From assembly GCA_964035575.1 (NCBI GenBank), contig OZ037861.1, positions 1,054,001-1,118,000 on the forward strand: a stretch of 64,000 bases of DNA, in the 5' to 3' direction. Under the pieces are notes generated by a model. It saw only the letters and a list, made by a program, of their open reading frames with translations. It was not told where the DNA came from and made no database searches. The position numbers and the translations under genes were made by a program. Source of the DNA: Rhynchopus sp. YZ270_cl-10 (taxonomy: Eukaryota; Euglenozoa; Diplonemea; Diplonemida; Diplonemidae). This document shows, piece after piece, positions 1 to 9,225 of this stretch. How positions within the stretch are numbered: position 1 is the first letter of the stretch; each line of letters begins with the position of its first letter.

Positions 1-735
1 TTTTATGGTTTGCTGGGAGGGGCTGATGTGTTCAGCGGGTCGTACATCCGGAGACTGTAGGACTCGTCTGATTTGAAGCTGGAGACAAGCTCGAAATGAG
101 GAAAGGGGTAAAGTGCAAATAATCTTTCACCCTGTTTTACATCACGTGTGCAGGTAGATGGGTGCAGGTGGGTACGTTTGTGCTGCGTGGGCGATACGTT
201 TGGGACACCTCACGGAATCTGAGGCAACACCGTGATCCCTGACCAGTCATGGTTCAGGCACGGGCAGAAAGATGATGTGGATGATGTGGATCCATGATGC
301 ATGACTGCTTGCGATGTCGCAAGGAAGTGAGGAATTTTTTTCAGATGACACATTTGTCATGAGAGCATGTGTCGTCACACTGTGTTGTGCAAAATTTTAC
401 CCCACCGTGTATGAAAAAGTCCCCCCTTCCCACCCAAAAACATGACCTAACCCATAACATGGTAATTTACCCCCCCCCCCTTACCCCCTCATTTACCCCC
501 CCCCCCCCTTATTTTACCCCCTTATTTCCAAAATTTCCGGTTCACCGACCCAAAGGGGGGGGGGGGGTAAATGACCACGAATAGGACTGATATTATTTTT
601 TTGAAATTTTTTTGGGATTGAAATCAGGGGATCGAAATGAGTTAAATGCGGGGTCGTAGGCTCGAAAATTTGCATCTGTGGTTTATTAAGTGAACGAGGC
701 CCCGAAGTATACGGCTAAGCAGATTTTGGCTGATA
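1..735. other. Intergenic, no gene seen
   Basis: No open frame here has a plausible start, composition or recognisable domain. From about 461 to 522 the + strand is almost pure C with short TTA spacers, and at 555-567 a G run is followed by TAAATGA, the reverse complement of TCATTTACCCC near 489. The two could pair as a hairpin, but only across low-complexity sequence. The rest is unremarkable spacer. Confidence 0.7.
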
Positions 736-1132
736 TACCGTAATCGTAAGAATTCTGGGGCGTAAAAGTTTTGGGACGTAAATATTCTGGGACGTAACAA
801 AACTGGGACATTTTGGACTTTTTTAAACTTGGGACATTTTTACGTCCCAGAATATTTACGTCCCAGAATTGTCTGTGTGACCTTCCCCCCTCCCTCACCC
901 ATGCACTTCGGTGCAAACCCAAACATATCCAACAAACAAAAAAAATATACATACTTGGGCCGGCTATGATCCCTCCGCCAACCAGCCGCACCCCACCACC
1001 CACACCCCCAAAAATTGACAAGTACCCGGAAAACCTCCCGAACAATTCTGGGACGTAACAAAACTGGGACAATTGGGGGAAAATCTGAAACTTGGGACAT
1101 TTTTACGCCCCAGAATTTTTACGATTACGGTA
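736..1132. mobile_element. TA-flanked MITE (Tc1/mariner-like)
   Basis: The two ends form a terminal inverted repeat of about 28 bp with one mismatch: it begins CCGTAATCGTAA on the left and the reverse complement closes the right side. Both ends abut TA (736-737 and 1131-1132), as expected for a Tc1/mariner-type TA duplication. The interior holds two copies of a block built on TTCTGGGACGTAA and its complement, so the element is largely palindromic. No transposase frame exists. An element with the same outer bases lies in the uS14 intron at 57604-57713. Confidence 0.75.
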
Positions 1133-1175
1133 GATTTGGATTTCGGGGGGGGGGAAAATATGGGGGAAAGAACCG

Positions 1176-1335
1176 TGGTTGAACCACGGGAGTACGCAGT
1201 ACCTTGGGGAACTGGGTTGCTGACCGCACCATCCAGGCTGTACCTTAAAAATTTTTTGCCTGCGGCGCCATTTTTCCTTTTTTGCTCCGCAAAAAAGGGT
1301 TCGTTGAGCTCCATTTGACGGACGGAGCTTGAAAA
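1176..1335 (+). repeat. Dispersed hairpin repeat R1, copy A
   Basis: This block carries the near-palindrome CCGTGGTTGAACCACGG, then CGCCTGCGGCG-type and TTTTTTGCTCCGCAAAAAA hairpins ending near TTCGTTGAG. The same order of elements recurs inverted at 7061-7310 and direct at 37690-37915. The loops are 3 nt and the stems are perfect. No coding potential. Confidence 0.75.
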
Positions 1336-1377
1336 ACCCAACTATGAGTGAGAAAAAAGATGTGGCGAAAAGAATAA

Positions 1378-1500
1378 AAGTAGCGTACCGTGCGCCTGCG
1401 GCGCAAGCTTTCATTGTTTGCCTGTAAAATAGTGCAATTTTAAAGCGCGATTTTAGAAATGTTGCATACCGTGGCTTCGCCAGGAACCTTTGGGTGCCAT
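1378..1500 (+). repeat. Dispersed hairpin repeat R2, copy A
   Basis: Starts with AGTAGCGTACCGTG followed by the GC hairpin CGCCTGCGGCG and ends with GCATACCGTGGCTTCGCC. An inverted relative lies at about 6525-6650, where the first hairpin is GGCTGCGCAGCC instead, so the hairpin changes while still pairing. A fragment of the head recurs at 2011-2036. Confidence 0.6.
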
Positions 1501-2542
1501 GGCCACCGTTTCTTGTAAATGTATTGAGGTTACCGACAATAAGGCTGACACCCACTACGGATTGCGGATCACCAGTGGCTGAAAGCTACCAAGGTTGCAC
1601 AGAGGAGGGGAGGCTTTTCCGCAGGGTTGGGGTGGTGTAGGTTTGCCGTGGTCACAAAGTACCGAGAAAATTTTTCGCTTCGTTTCCCCCACAGAAAAAA
1701 ATGACTGCCTCACACAAAACCACCTTTTTGATGGGGCTAGGGGGCCTATATAATACCCTGCTATAACCCCCAGGGTTTCCGCCAAGGGGGACCGGGGGGG
1801 ACCATGGACCCCCCCAATATTTTTCCCAGAAAAATCCGGATTTTTACAGGAGTTTGGGGGGGACCATGGTCCCCCCCAAGAAAAATGGGGTTTTGGAGGT
1901 TGTAGATGATCCCCCGTGGTCATGCGACCCCACCGTGCAGAGCATTTGGCTCGCTGTGCCAGAAGAAGTGGAAGAAAAAGGGGGTGGTGCAATCTTTTTT
2001 AAAAAGGGTAAAAGTAGCGTACCGTGCGCCTGCGGCGCTGTGTTGCTAGCTATGTGATATTGATATACTTCCATCGATACTTCCGTGCATTGCCCCTTTT
2101 TCTAAGGAGGCTTCGGTGCAAGCAACGGGTAGTTATTACATGTTCCCACTGCAGCACTGTAATGACTGTAGCACCATACAATAGAAAAAGCAAACACCAT
2201 CACCCTCCACTCTCACAAGACCCCTTACCTTGTTAAGCTTCCACCCCCGACCTCTACCAGACAGCACAGCTGTGAAGCTTGACATGGCTGCTATCAAACC
2301 TGGTGCACCCTTCGCCTCTCCACTCTGTGGCCTGCAGGGAGGCGCGCGCGACGACCGCTTTTGCGGGGAGAAAAATTTTTTTTGGGGGGTCTTTTTGATG
2401 GCCCCCCCAATTCCTGAAACCCCAAATCCTGGCGGAAACCCTGAACCCCACCAAAAAAAAAAAATTCAAAAAACCTAATTCTGGAAAAAATCCAAAATCC
2501 AAGCTTATACCCTGTCTCAGAGAGACACAAAAATAAAATAAA
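1501..2542. other. Intergenic with GC palindromes, upstream of Ubl-LRR gene 1
   Basis: No gene is supported. Two long palindromes with GGGACCATGG cores lie near 1796-1818 and 1856-1880. A GC-rich block near 2330-2375 (CGCGCGCG then ACCGCTTTT) resembles one near 38040-38085. The last 40 bases (GAGAGACACAAAAATAAAATAAA) match the leaders of the other Ubl-LRR genes and are probably 5' UTR. Confidence 0.6.
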
Positions 2543-3538
2543 ATGGAACTGACGGTTCGTACCTTTGGCAATAGGCAGTATGCGATTGAGGTGGGTGAGG
2601 ATGACACAACGGAGAAGTTGCGGGAGAAGGTGGCGTCTGCAACGGGGTTGTGCGAAGACGACTTTCACATGGAGTTTGGAGGGGAGGAAGTGGAGGACAT
2701 CGCGCAGCTGAGTGCTGGAGACACAATTGTGCTGACGGAGGCGAAGGCGAAGAAGTACGAAGCCATTGCAGCACTTCACGCATTGGGTGAGAGAGACATC
2801 ACAGCAGGAAGGTTGCAGGTGGTGAGGGATGCGGAGGTTGCCACCTTGCTGCTGCAGGCAGAAGTTGCGACTGCGATTCCAGACGACTTCTTAGCATACA
2901 ATGCAGTCACGTCCATTGATTTCAGCAACGTATCTGTTGTGTATGTGATTGGGAAGGGCTTCCTCTGGCACTCCACGTCTTTGACTGCCGTTGACCTGAG
3001 TGGCTTGTCTGCACTCACCAGGATTGAGGATTCTTTCCTAACTTCGTGTACAGCTTTGACAACAGTGAATCTCACTGTCTTACGGTCAGTCACCACAATT
3101 GGTACATGGTGTCTAGGTCATTGCACAGCACTGACCGACGTTGACCTGAGTGGTTTGTCTGCACTCACCAGGATTGAGGATTATTTCCTATATGGGTGTC
3201 CAGCTTTGACGACAGTGAATCTCACTGGCTTGCGTGCAGTCACCTCACTAGGTAAATACTGCCTAGCTCGTTGCACAGCACTAACCGCAGTTGACTTGAG
3301 TGGTTTGTCTGTACTCACCACGATTGAGGATGATTTCCTAATTTCGTGTCCAGCTTTGACGACAGTGAATCTCACTGGCTTGCGTGCAGTCACCACAATT
3401 GGGCCCCGCTTCATGTATGGATGCACACACTTGAAGACTGTGCGTGGACTGGGCACGTGTAGCTACGTAGTGCTGTACCATGTGGCTTGTCTTCGAGCAT
3501 GGTGTCTATTCACAACAGTTGTTGCTTGGACGCCTTAG
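2543..3538 (+). CDS. Ubiquitin-like/leucine-rich-repeat protein, copy 1
   Basis: This 331-residue protein has an N-terminal ubiquitin-like (beta-grasp) domain (about 1-70, starting MELTVRTFG) without a C-terminal Gly-Gly, so conjugation is unlikely. A linker of about 50 residues leads to BspA/TpLRR-type repeats of 23 residues (LTTVNLTGLRAVTTIG then a variable stretch and Cys) up to about residue 300. These repeats usually form a curved binding surface; the ligand is unknown. The start is fixed by the AAATAAAATAAA leader shared with the paralogues at 4319, 8233, 19044 and 21239. The frame stops at TAG where paralogues have TGG, removing about 28 residues of hydrophobic tail present in copies 2 and 3. 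Confidence 0.85.
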   Translation: MELTVRTFGNRQYAIEVGEDDTTEKLREKVASATGLCEDDFHMEFGGEEVEDIAQLSAGDTIVLTEAKAKKYEAIAALHALGERDITAGRLQVVRDAEVATLLLQAEVATAIPDDFLAYNAVTSIDFSNVSVVYVIGKGFLWHSTSLTAVDLSGLSALTRIEDSFLTSCTALTTVNLTVLRSVTTIGTWCLGHCTALTDVDLSGLSALTRIEDYFLYGCPALTTVNLTGLRAVTSLGKYCLARCTALTAVDLSGLSVLTTIEDDFLISCPALTTVNLTGLRAVTTIGPRFMYGCTHLKTVRGLGTCSYVVLYHVACLRAWCLFTTVVAWTP

Positions 3539-3631
3539 ATCGGTTCTTTGCTTTTAGTGTGTTCTGTGTACTACGCACACAATGCAGTGAAGGTGTACCT
3601 ATATGTTAGCAGCCTTGACTCACGAAATCGA

Positions 3632-3830
3632 TACAAGGTGGTATACGCACGTGAGATATGCATTAGGAGTTGAGACGGAGAGAAGTACACAGTCGAGGTG
3701 AGGACGATACCAACTGCGGACATACGGCGGAAGGTGGCGTCTGCAGCAGCGTTGTGCGAAGACGGCTTTGACATGAGCTTCGGAGGAAGGTCCTATGCGA
3801 TGCAACAAACAGCAAACGACGAATAGATGA
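3632..3830 (+). pseudogene. Relic of an Ubl domain plus hairpin, 3' of copy 1
   Basis: At 3635-3667 lies a hairpin variant with loop CGCACGTGAG. From about 3675 the sequence resembles the start of an Ubl gene (GAGAAGTACACAGTCGAGGT, then AAGGTGGCGTCTGCA and TTGTGCGAAGACG) but is out of frame and interrupted. It looks like the decayed 5' end of a further Ubl gene. The same relic follows copies 3 and 6 (9226-9370, 22075-22260). Confidence 0.65.
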
Positions 3831-4318
3831 AGAAGGGTGTGTTTCATTGAGGGGTGTGGGGCAAATATTCAAAAAAGTGTCAATCCACCCCAACTTTTTC
3901 TTTTTAGTAAGCACATAGTATTTGACAAAAGGCTCGAGACCCTCGTGAAAAGTCGCGCGTTCTGCGTATCCACCTCCCCGTTTGTTTGCCGAAGCGAACA
4001 ACAAACAACCTTAGTTTTTCCTCTTTCCGTTTTTAGTCTTTTGAGCAACAAGCAAAGGGTAGCGAGTCTCTCGAGCATTTTCCCACTAGCTTTTTACCCT
4101 ACCTAAAGTCTTCAAGGGTTTTTGAATCAACAAGACTTCGTACGTTAACATCGCACAGTGTTGAAAACGACACAATGTCGAGCAGTACCAACCCGCCTGT
4201 CAACGCTTCCCATTGCCGTCGTCAGTACACCGTTTTTCTGCTTGCCAATGTGCTGTTGTTCCTCACCCCACACACAACACCCACCAAGAAACAGAGAGAC
4301 ACACAAAAATAAAATAAA
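3831..4318. other. Intergenic leader of Ubl-LRR copy 2, with a short gene relic
   Basis: Around 4117-4230 is a block (GAATCAACAAGACT, then ATGTCGAGCAGTACCAAC) that recurs near 20956-21045 and 22412-22510. It looks like the first codons of another gene (MSSSTNPPV) carried along with the Ubl-LRR promoters. The last 70 bases (CACCAAGAAACAGAGAGACA) are the family's shared leader. Confidence 0.5.
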
Positions 4319-5755
4319 ATGGAACTGACGGTTCGTACCTTTGGCAAGAGGCAGTATGCGATTGAGGTGGGTGAGGATGACACAACGGAGAAGTTGCGGG
4401 AGAAGGTGGCGTCTGCAACGGGGTTGTGCGAAGACGGCTTTCACATGGAGTTTGGAGGGGAGGAAGTGGAGGACATCACGCAGCTGAGTGCTGGAGACAC
4501 AGTTGTGCTGACGGAGGCGAAGGCGAAGAAGTACGAAGCCATTGCAGCACTTCACGCATTGGGTGAGAGAGACATCACAGCAGGAAGGTTGCAGGTGGTG
4601 ACGGATGCGGAGGTGGCCACCTTGCTGCTGCAGGCAGAAGTTGCGACTGCGATTACAGACCACTTCTTTCAATCCAGTGCAGTCACGTCCATTGATTTCA
4701 GCAACGTATCTGTTGTGTACGTGATTGGGAAGGGCTTCCTCCGTTACTGCAGGTCTTTGACCACAGTGGACCTGAGTGGTTTGTCTGCACTCACCAGGAT
4801 TGAGGATTATTTCCTATCTTGGTGTCCATCTTTGACGACAGTGAATCTCACTGGCTTGCGTGCAGTCACCACAATTGGTGCAAGTTTTATGTGTGAGTGC
4901 ACTGCTTTGACGACAGTCGACCTCAGCAGCTTAAGGTCAGTCACCACAATTGGTGAATGGTGTCTGGCGGAGTGCACAGCACTGACCACAGTGGACCTGA
5001 GCGCCTTGTCTGAACTTACCAGGATTGAGGATTATTTCCTATATTCGTGTCGAGCCTTGACGACAGTGAATCTCACTGGGTTGCGTGCAGTCACCACAAT
5101 CGGTGAAAGTTTTCTCTGCCAGTGCCCATTGGCGACAATCGACCTCAGCAGCTTACGGTCGCTCACCACAATTGGTAAAAACTGTCTGGCGGATTGCACA
5201 GCACTGACCGCAGTGGACCTAAACGGCCTGTCTGCACTCACCACGATTGAGGATTATTTCGTATTTTCGTGTCCATCATTGACGACAGTGAATCTCACTG
5301 GCTTGCGTGCAGTCACCACAATTGGTGAAAGTTTTATGCATGAGTGCACTGCTTTGACGACTGTCGACCTCAGCAGCTTACGGTCAGTCACCACAATTGG
5401 TAAATACTGTGTGGCTAATTGCTCAGCACTGACCGCAGTTGACCTGAACGGCTTGTCTGCACTCACCAGGATTGAGGATTATTTTTTATCTTCGTGTCCA
5501 TCTTTGACGACAGTGAATCTCACTGGCTTGCGTGGAGTCACCACAATTGGTCCCTGCTTCATGTTTGACTGCACAAACTTGAAGACTGTGCGTGGACTGG
5601 GCACGTGTAGCTACGTAGTGCTGTACCATGTGGCTTGTCATCGAGAATGGCTAGTCATGGCAACGCCTTGGATCGCTTCTTTGGTTTTCGTGTGTTCTGT
5701 GTACTGCGCACACAATGCAGTGAAGGGGTACCTATATGTTAGCAGCCTTGACTAA
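4319..5755 (+). CDS. Ubiquitin-like/leucine-rich-repeat protein, copy 2 (longest)
   Basis: A 478-residue member: Ubl domain 1-70, linker to about 120, then some fifteen 23-residue BspA-like LRRs, then a hydrophobic tail of about 45 residues that may anchor it to a membrane. The LRRs cycle through three types (VDLSGLSALTRIEDYF, VNLTGLRAVTTIG, VDLSSLRSVTTIG), giving a higher-order unit of about 207 nt. The DNA between variable windows is nearly identical from repeat to repeat, while the 5-7 residues just before each conserved Cys differ. Unequal exchange of the 207-nt unit easily explains why copies differ in length. Role unknown; recognition of a ligand is inferred from the fold. Confidence 0.88.
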   Translation: MELTVRTFGKRQYAIEVGEDDTTEKLREKVASATGLCEDGFHMEFGGEEVEDITQLSAGDTVVLTEAKAKKYEAIAALHALGERDITAGRLQVVTDAEVATLLLQAEVATAITDHFFQSSAVTSIDFSNVSVVYVIGKGFLRYCRSLTTVDLSGLSALTRIEDYFLSWCPSLTTVNLTGLRAVTTIGASFMCECTALTTVDLSSLRSVTTIGEWCLAECTALTTVDLSALSELTRIEDYFLYSCRALTTVNLTGLRAVTTIGESFLCQCPLATIDLSSLRSLTTIGKNCLADCTALTAVDLNGLSALTTIEDYFVFSCPSLTTVNLTGLRAVTTIGESFMHECTALTTVDLSSLRSVTTIGKYCVANCSALTAVDLNGLSALTRIEDYFLSSCPSLTTVNLTGLRGVTTIGPCFMFDCTNLKTVRGLGTCSYVVLYHVACHREWLVMATPWIASLVFVCSVYCAHNAVKGYLYVSSLD

Positions 5756-6243
5756 AATCGATACAAGGTGGTATCCGCACGTGAGATGTGCATTGCCCCG
5801 GTCCCCCTTGGCGGAAACCCTGTACACGAATTGTTATTGGAAACTAGCATATTTAAAACAAACTTGTAGAAGCCAGCGCAGCTGATGCTGTGCGATAACG
5901 AATATGATAAGGTGACTAAGCACGAGAGGCTTAGGATCATCTTATGAACTTTTCTTTAAAATCAACGATAGATCTGTCTTTACGCTGTTTCCTTTTGAAT
6001 CCTCCCCCTCATCCATTATCATGTGCGTCATAGGCAAAGAGCCTAAATGGCTGCGGTCAACGAAAGACATAGTAGTAGAGTAGTAAGGACAGATCAGTTG
6101 GTATAGTGTTGTGTTTCGTTTTTGTTTCTTGTCAACGTATGGCAGGGGGCATTGCTAGTTTGAGATTTTGAAAATAAAACAAATACGGTGTGAGCCAAAA
6201 AAACGGGTGCGTGGCGATTTTTTTTTTTTTTGAACAAGATGAA
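5756..6243. other. Intergenic with CACGAGAGG hairpin
   Basis: The 3' hairpin variant (loop CGCACGTGAG) follows the stop at 5765-5795. At 5909-5960 is a textbook copy: CTAAG, loop CACGAGAGG, CTTAG, then ATCATCTTATGAACTTTTC. The 30 bases before it (GCTGTGCGATAACGAATAT) are shared with 56121-56143, so these two copies belong to a longer repeat. No gene seen. Confidence 0.6.
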
Positions 6244-7486
6244 CAGGGTATTAGTTAGCTTTTTTTTTCCGGCCAAATTCTGGTTATCTGGTTTTCCCCC
6301 TCCCCCAGCAGGAATCGCTATTTTTTCTTGTGGTCTGCCAAAAAAAAGGGTCAACAAAAAATTTTCCGCGCTCCGCACGAAAAGGTCCGTTCATTTCGCG
6401 TCAAAACGTGATGACGTGGGATGGTAACGTACATCAAGAACCAAACTAACCTGCAGTGGGCTCTCTCTAGCAAACAAAACCTTCCCTTAGTACAAGAAGA
6501 AACGGCGGTCATGGCATCAAAATTCTGGCGAAGCCACGGTACGCAACATTTCAAAAATTGTGATATAAAAGCGAACATTTTTACAGCAAAACTATGGTAG
6601 GGCTACTGCTCAGAATTTTTGGCTGCGCAGCCACGGTACGCTACTTTTTTATGATCGTCGATCCCTTATTCTCGCTCGATACGAGGAGGTTGGGCTGCTG
6701 GGGGGGTGGGTGGGAACCGAACTTCCTTCGGGCCCCTGGCCAAAAAAAATTTTTTTTTTTTGGAAAATCCCGAACAGGGATTTATATACGATTTTTTTCC
6801 TTACCAAAAGTGCAAAAAAAGTGAGGTTGTTATTCCTGAGGGGCCTGGAGGCACGGAGGGGCTTTTTTGAAGAAACGGACTTAAGATTGAAGTATCATCA
6901 TTGTACTAGCCCAGGGGGCTTCACTGGCTAGGGCTCCAGCCCACATGCACTATGCCTGACTCCAGCACGCAAGGTAGCATTCACAGCACCTTTCACCCCT
7001 TCAGGAGGAGTGCACAAAAGGGCACCCGGATGCAATTTTTCACTCATATCAGGACGTGACTCAAATTTTTTTGCGAAGCAAAAAAAAAATAATATAATAT
7101 GGCGCCGCAGGCGAAAAAAAATTGGGGTACGGTGTAAAAATCTAGCCTTTTACACCACATAGCACTCAACATATCACTCAACGAACCCTTTTTTGCGGAG
7201 CAAAAAAGGAAAAATGGCGCCGCAGGCAAAAAAGTTTTGGGTACAGCCTGTATGGTACGGGATTTCATGGTGCGGTCAGCAACCCAGTTCCCCAAAAAAT
7301 GCAAAAAACTTTTTCTCCAAATCTGCAAAAGTTTTTTTTTTTTTTCAAAACTGAGGTTAAGCCTCAGTTCTACTATGGTATATAAATCTCTGATCCCGAA
7401 TCTCACTTTTTTTTTTTTTTTTGAATAACCAGAATTGGGGAATTCTGGTTTTCAAAACCAGAATTTGTACGGTAACTAATACCCTG
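6244..7486. mobile_element. Non-autonomous hAT-like transposon, 1243 bp
   Basis: Ends in a 14-bp perfect inverted repeat (CAGGGTATTAGTTA), with AAATTCTGGTT repeated inward on both sides, and is flanked by a perfect 8-bp target duplication AAGATGAA (6236-6243 and 7487-7494). An 8-bp duplication and CAGGG ends are typical of the hAT superfamily. There is no transposase frame. Other repeats are nested inside: R2 at about 6525-6650 and R1 at 7061-7310, both inverted. TIR and duplication are intact, suggesting fairly recent insertion. Confidence 0.85.
7061..7310 (-). repeat. Dispersed hairpin repeat R1, copy B (nested)
   Basis: Reverse-strand copy of the R1 block inside the hAT-like element. It holds two units, each with a GC hairpin (CGCCTGCGGCG) and an A/T-flanked triloop hairpin; in one unit the latter is TTTTTTGCGAAGCAAAAAA, in the other its TCC-loop version. 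The two-unit layout matches 37690-37915. Confidence 0.7.
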
Positions 7487-7494
7487 AAGATGAA

Positions 7495-8232
7495 GCAATA
7501 AAAAGAGACTGAGCCGGATGGGCTCGTCTTTCCAGGGTGAGAGTTTCGTGTTTGTGGTCTCTTGCATAGACTGTGTATTTTCGGATGTTTCCTGTTGTCT
7601 CTCTCTGTGCTGTTCGCTGTACTGTTTGCTATCTTTTTTGTTGCATGGGATAATGAGTTTGTACCGTGTGGTGCTTGACGTAAGATCCTTGTGTTGATCT
7701 CGTGGATCGGACAGAGCACTTATGGGCTCGCCTGTCCTGGGAAGTGATCTTGTGGTTGGTGCTTGATGCTTGCTTAATGTGTCATGTGTTGTCTTATGAT
7801 ATTTATGATGTTCCTGCAGCGCTTGGTGTGGCGTTCTTATGACGGTTCTCTGATCCCTCCCTCTGGAGCATGGATACATGCTTCTTTTAGCTCTGTCTGC
7901 ACACAGCCAATCGGCGTGATGCTCTTTTTACGTATCTCTTATCTTTTGTCATAAAATCAGAAAAATATTAAAACATCTCAAATTTAAAAACCCCTGTTAC
8001 CTGCGTTGTCATTTCCCGTGTTTCGACAGCAAAACGTTTCCCCATGGATTGCACGGAAACAATATGACAAACAGATGCAGGGTGGTTTCGTGCATATCAT
8101 AGAACCGGGCACCTGTGTGTCTGTGTGAAGTTTTGAAGGAAGGAAAAATAAAGGTTTGCCAATGTGCTGTTCCCTCACCCCTCACACACAACACCCACCA
8201 AGAAACAGAGAGACACAACAAAGAACAATAAA
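7495..8232. other. Intergenic upstream of Ubl-LRR copy 3
   Basis: The reverse strand has an open frame at 7403-7879, but its product is low-complexity and matches nothing I know, so it is not called. At 8026-8140 is a 110-bp block (ACGTTTCCCCATG, GCACGGAAA, CAGGGTGGTTTCGTGCATAT) that recurs at 62290-62400. It lies 100 bases before the Ubl-LRR start and may be a promoter module or dispersed repeat. Confidence 0.5.
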
Positions 8233-9219
8233 ATGGAACTGACGGTTCGTACCTTTGGCAAGAGGCAGTATGCGATTGAGGTGGGTGAGGATGACACAAC
8301 GAAGAAGTTTCGGGAGAAGGTGGCATCTGCAACGGGGTTGTGCGAAGACGACTTTCACATGGAGTTTGGAGGGGAGGAAGTGGAGGACATCACGCAGCTG
8401 AGTGCTGGAGACACAGTTGTGCTGACGGAGGCGAAGGCGAAGAAGTACGAAGCCATTGCAGCACTTCACGCATTGGGTGAGAGAGACATCACAGCAGGAA
8501 GGTTGGAGGTGGTGAGGGATGCGGAGGTGGCCACCTTGCTGCTGCAGGCAGAAGTTGCGACTGCGATTCCTGTCGACTTCTTCCGATCCAGTGAAGTCAC
8601 GTCCATTGATTTCAGCAACGTATCTGTTGTGGATGTCATTGAGAACGGCTTCCTCAGGCAATGCACGTCTTTGACCGCAGTTGACTTGAGTGGTTTGTCT
8701 GCACTCACCAGGATTGAGGATTATTTCTTATCTTCGTGTCGAGCTTTGACGACAGTGAATCTCACTGGCTTGCGTGCAGTCACCACAATTGGTGAATGTT
8801 TTATGTATCAGTGCACTGCTTTGACAACAGTCGACCTCAGCAGCTTACGGTCAGTCACCACAATTGGTAAATGGTGTCTAGGTCATTGCACAGCACTGAC
8901 CGACGTTGACCTGAGTGGTTTGTCTGCACTCACCACGATTGAGGATCAATTCTTATATTCGTGTCCAGCTTTGACGACAGTGAATCTCACTGGCTTGCGT
9001 GCAGTCACCACAATTGGGCCTTATTTCATGTGTGACTACACAAACTTGAAGACTGTGCGTGGACTGGGCACGTGTAGCAACGTGGTGCTGTACCATGTGG
9101 CTTGGCATATAGCATGTTGTTTCTTCAAGGCAGCTTGGGTACCTTCTTTGCTTTTAGTGTATTCTGTGTACTGCGCACACAATGCAGTGAAAGTGTACCA
9201 ATATGTCAGCCTTGACTAA
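8233..9219 (+). CDS. Ubiquitin-like/leucine-rich-repeat protein, copy 3
   Basis: Encodes 328 residues: Ubl 1-70, linker, about eight BspA-like LRRs, and a hydrophobic C-terminal tail ending YVSLD. The frame stays open upstream of 8233, but the ATG chosen is the one preceded by the family leader and aligned with all paralogues. The Ubl differs from copy 2 at only a few positions (KKFREK for EKLREK, for example). Variation again sits in the residues before the LRR cysteines. One LRR near the end has Tyr in place of the conserved Cys (MCDYTNL for MFDCTNL in copy 2). Confidence 0.87.
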   Translation: MELTVRTFGKRQYAIEVGEDDTTKKFREKVASATGLCEDDFHMEFGGEEVEDITQLSAGDTVVLTEAKAKKYEAIAALHALGERDITAGRLEVVRDAEVATLLLQAEVATAIPVDFFRSSEVTSIDFSNVSVVDVIENGFLRQCTSLTAVDLSGLSALTRIEDYFLSSCRALTTVNLTGLRAVTTIGECFMYQCTALTTVDLSSLRSVTTIGKWCLGHCTALTDVDLSGLSALTTIEDQFLYSCPALTTVNLTGLRAVTTIGPYFMCDYTNLKTVRGLGTCSNVVLYHVAWHIACCFFKAAWVPSLLLVYSVYCAHNAVKVYQYVSLD

Positions 9220-9225
9220 AATCGA

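Noticed and set aside
461-575. C-rich tract as telomere or subtelomere
   Set aside because: Only irregular C runs with TTA spacers, no constant 5-7 base unit, and normal sequence on both sides.
7403-7879. Reverse-strand ORF of 158 codons before Ubl-LRR copy 3
   Set aside because: Low-complexity Ser/Thr/Gln-rich product ending in a Lys run from a poly-T tract that overlaps the hAT element; no family and no gene signals.
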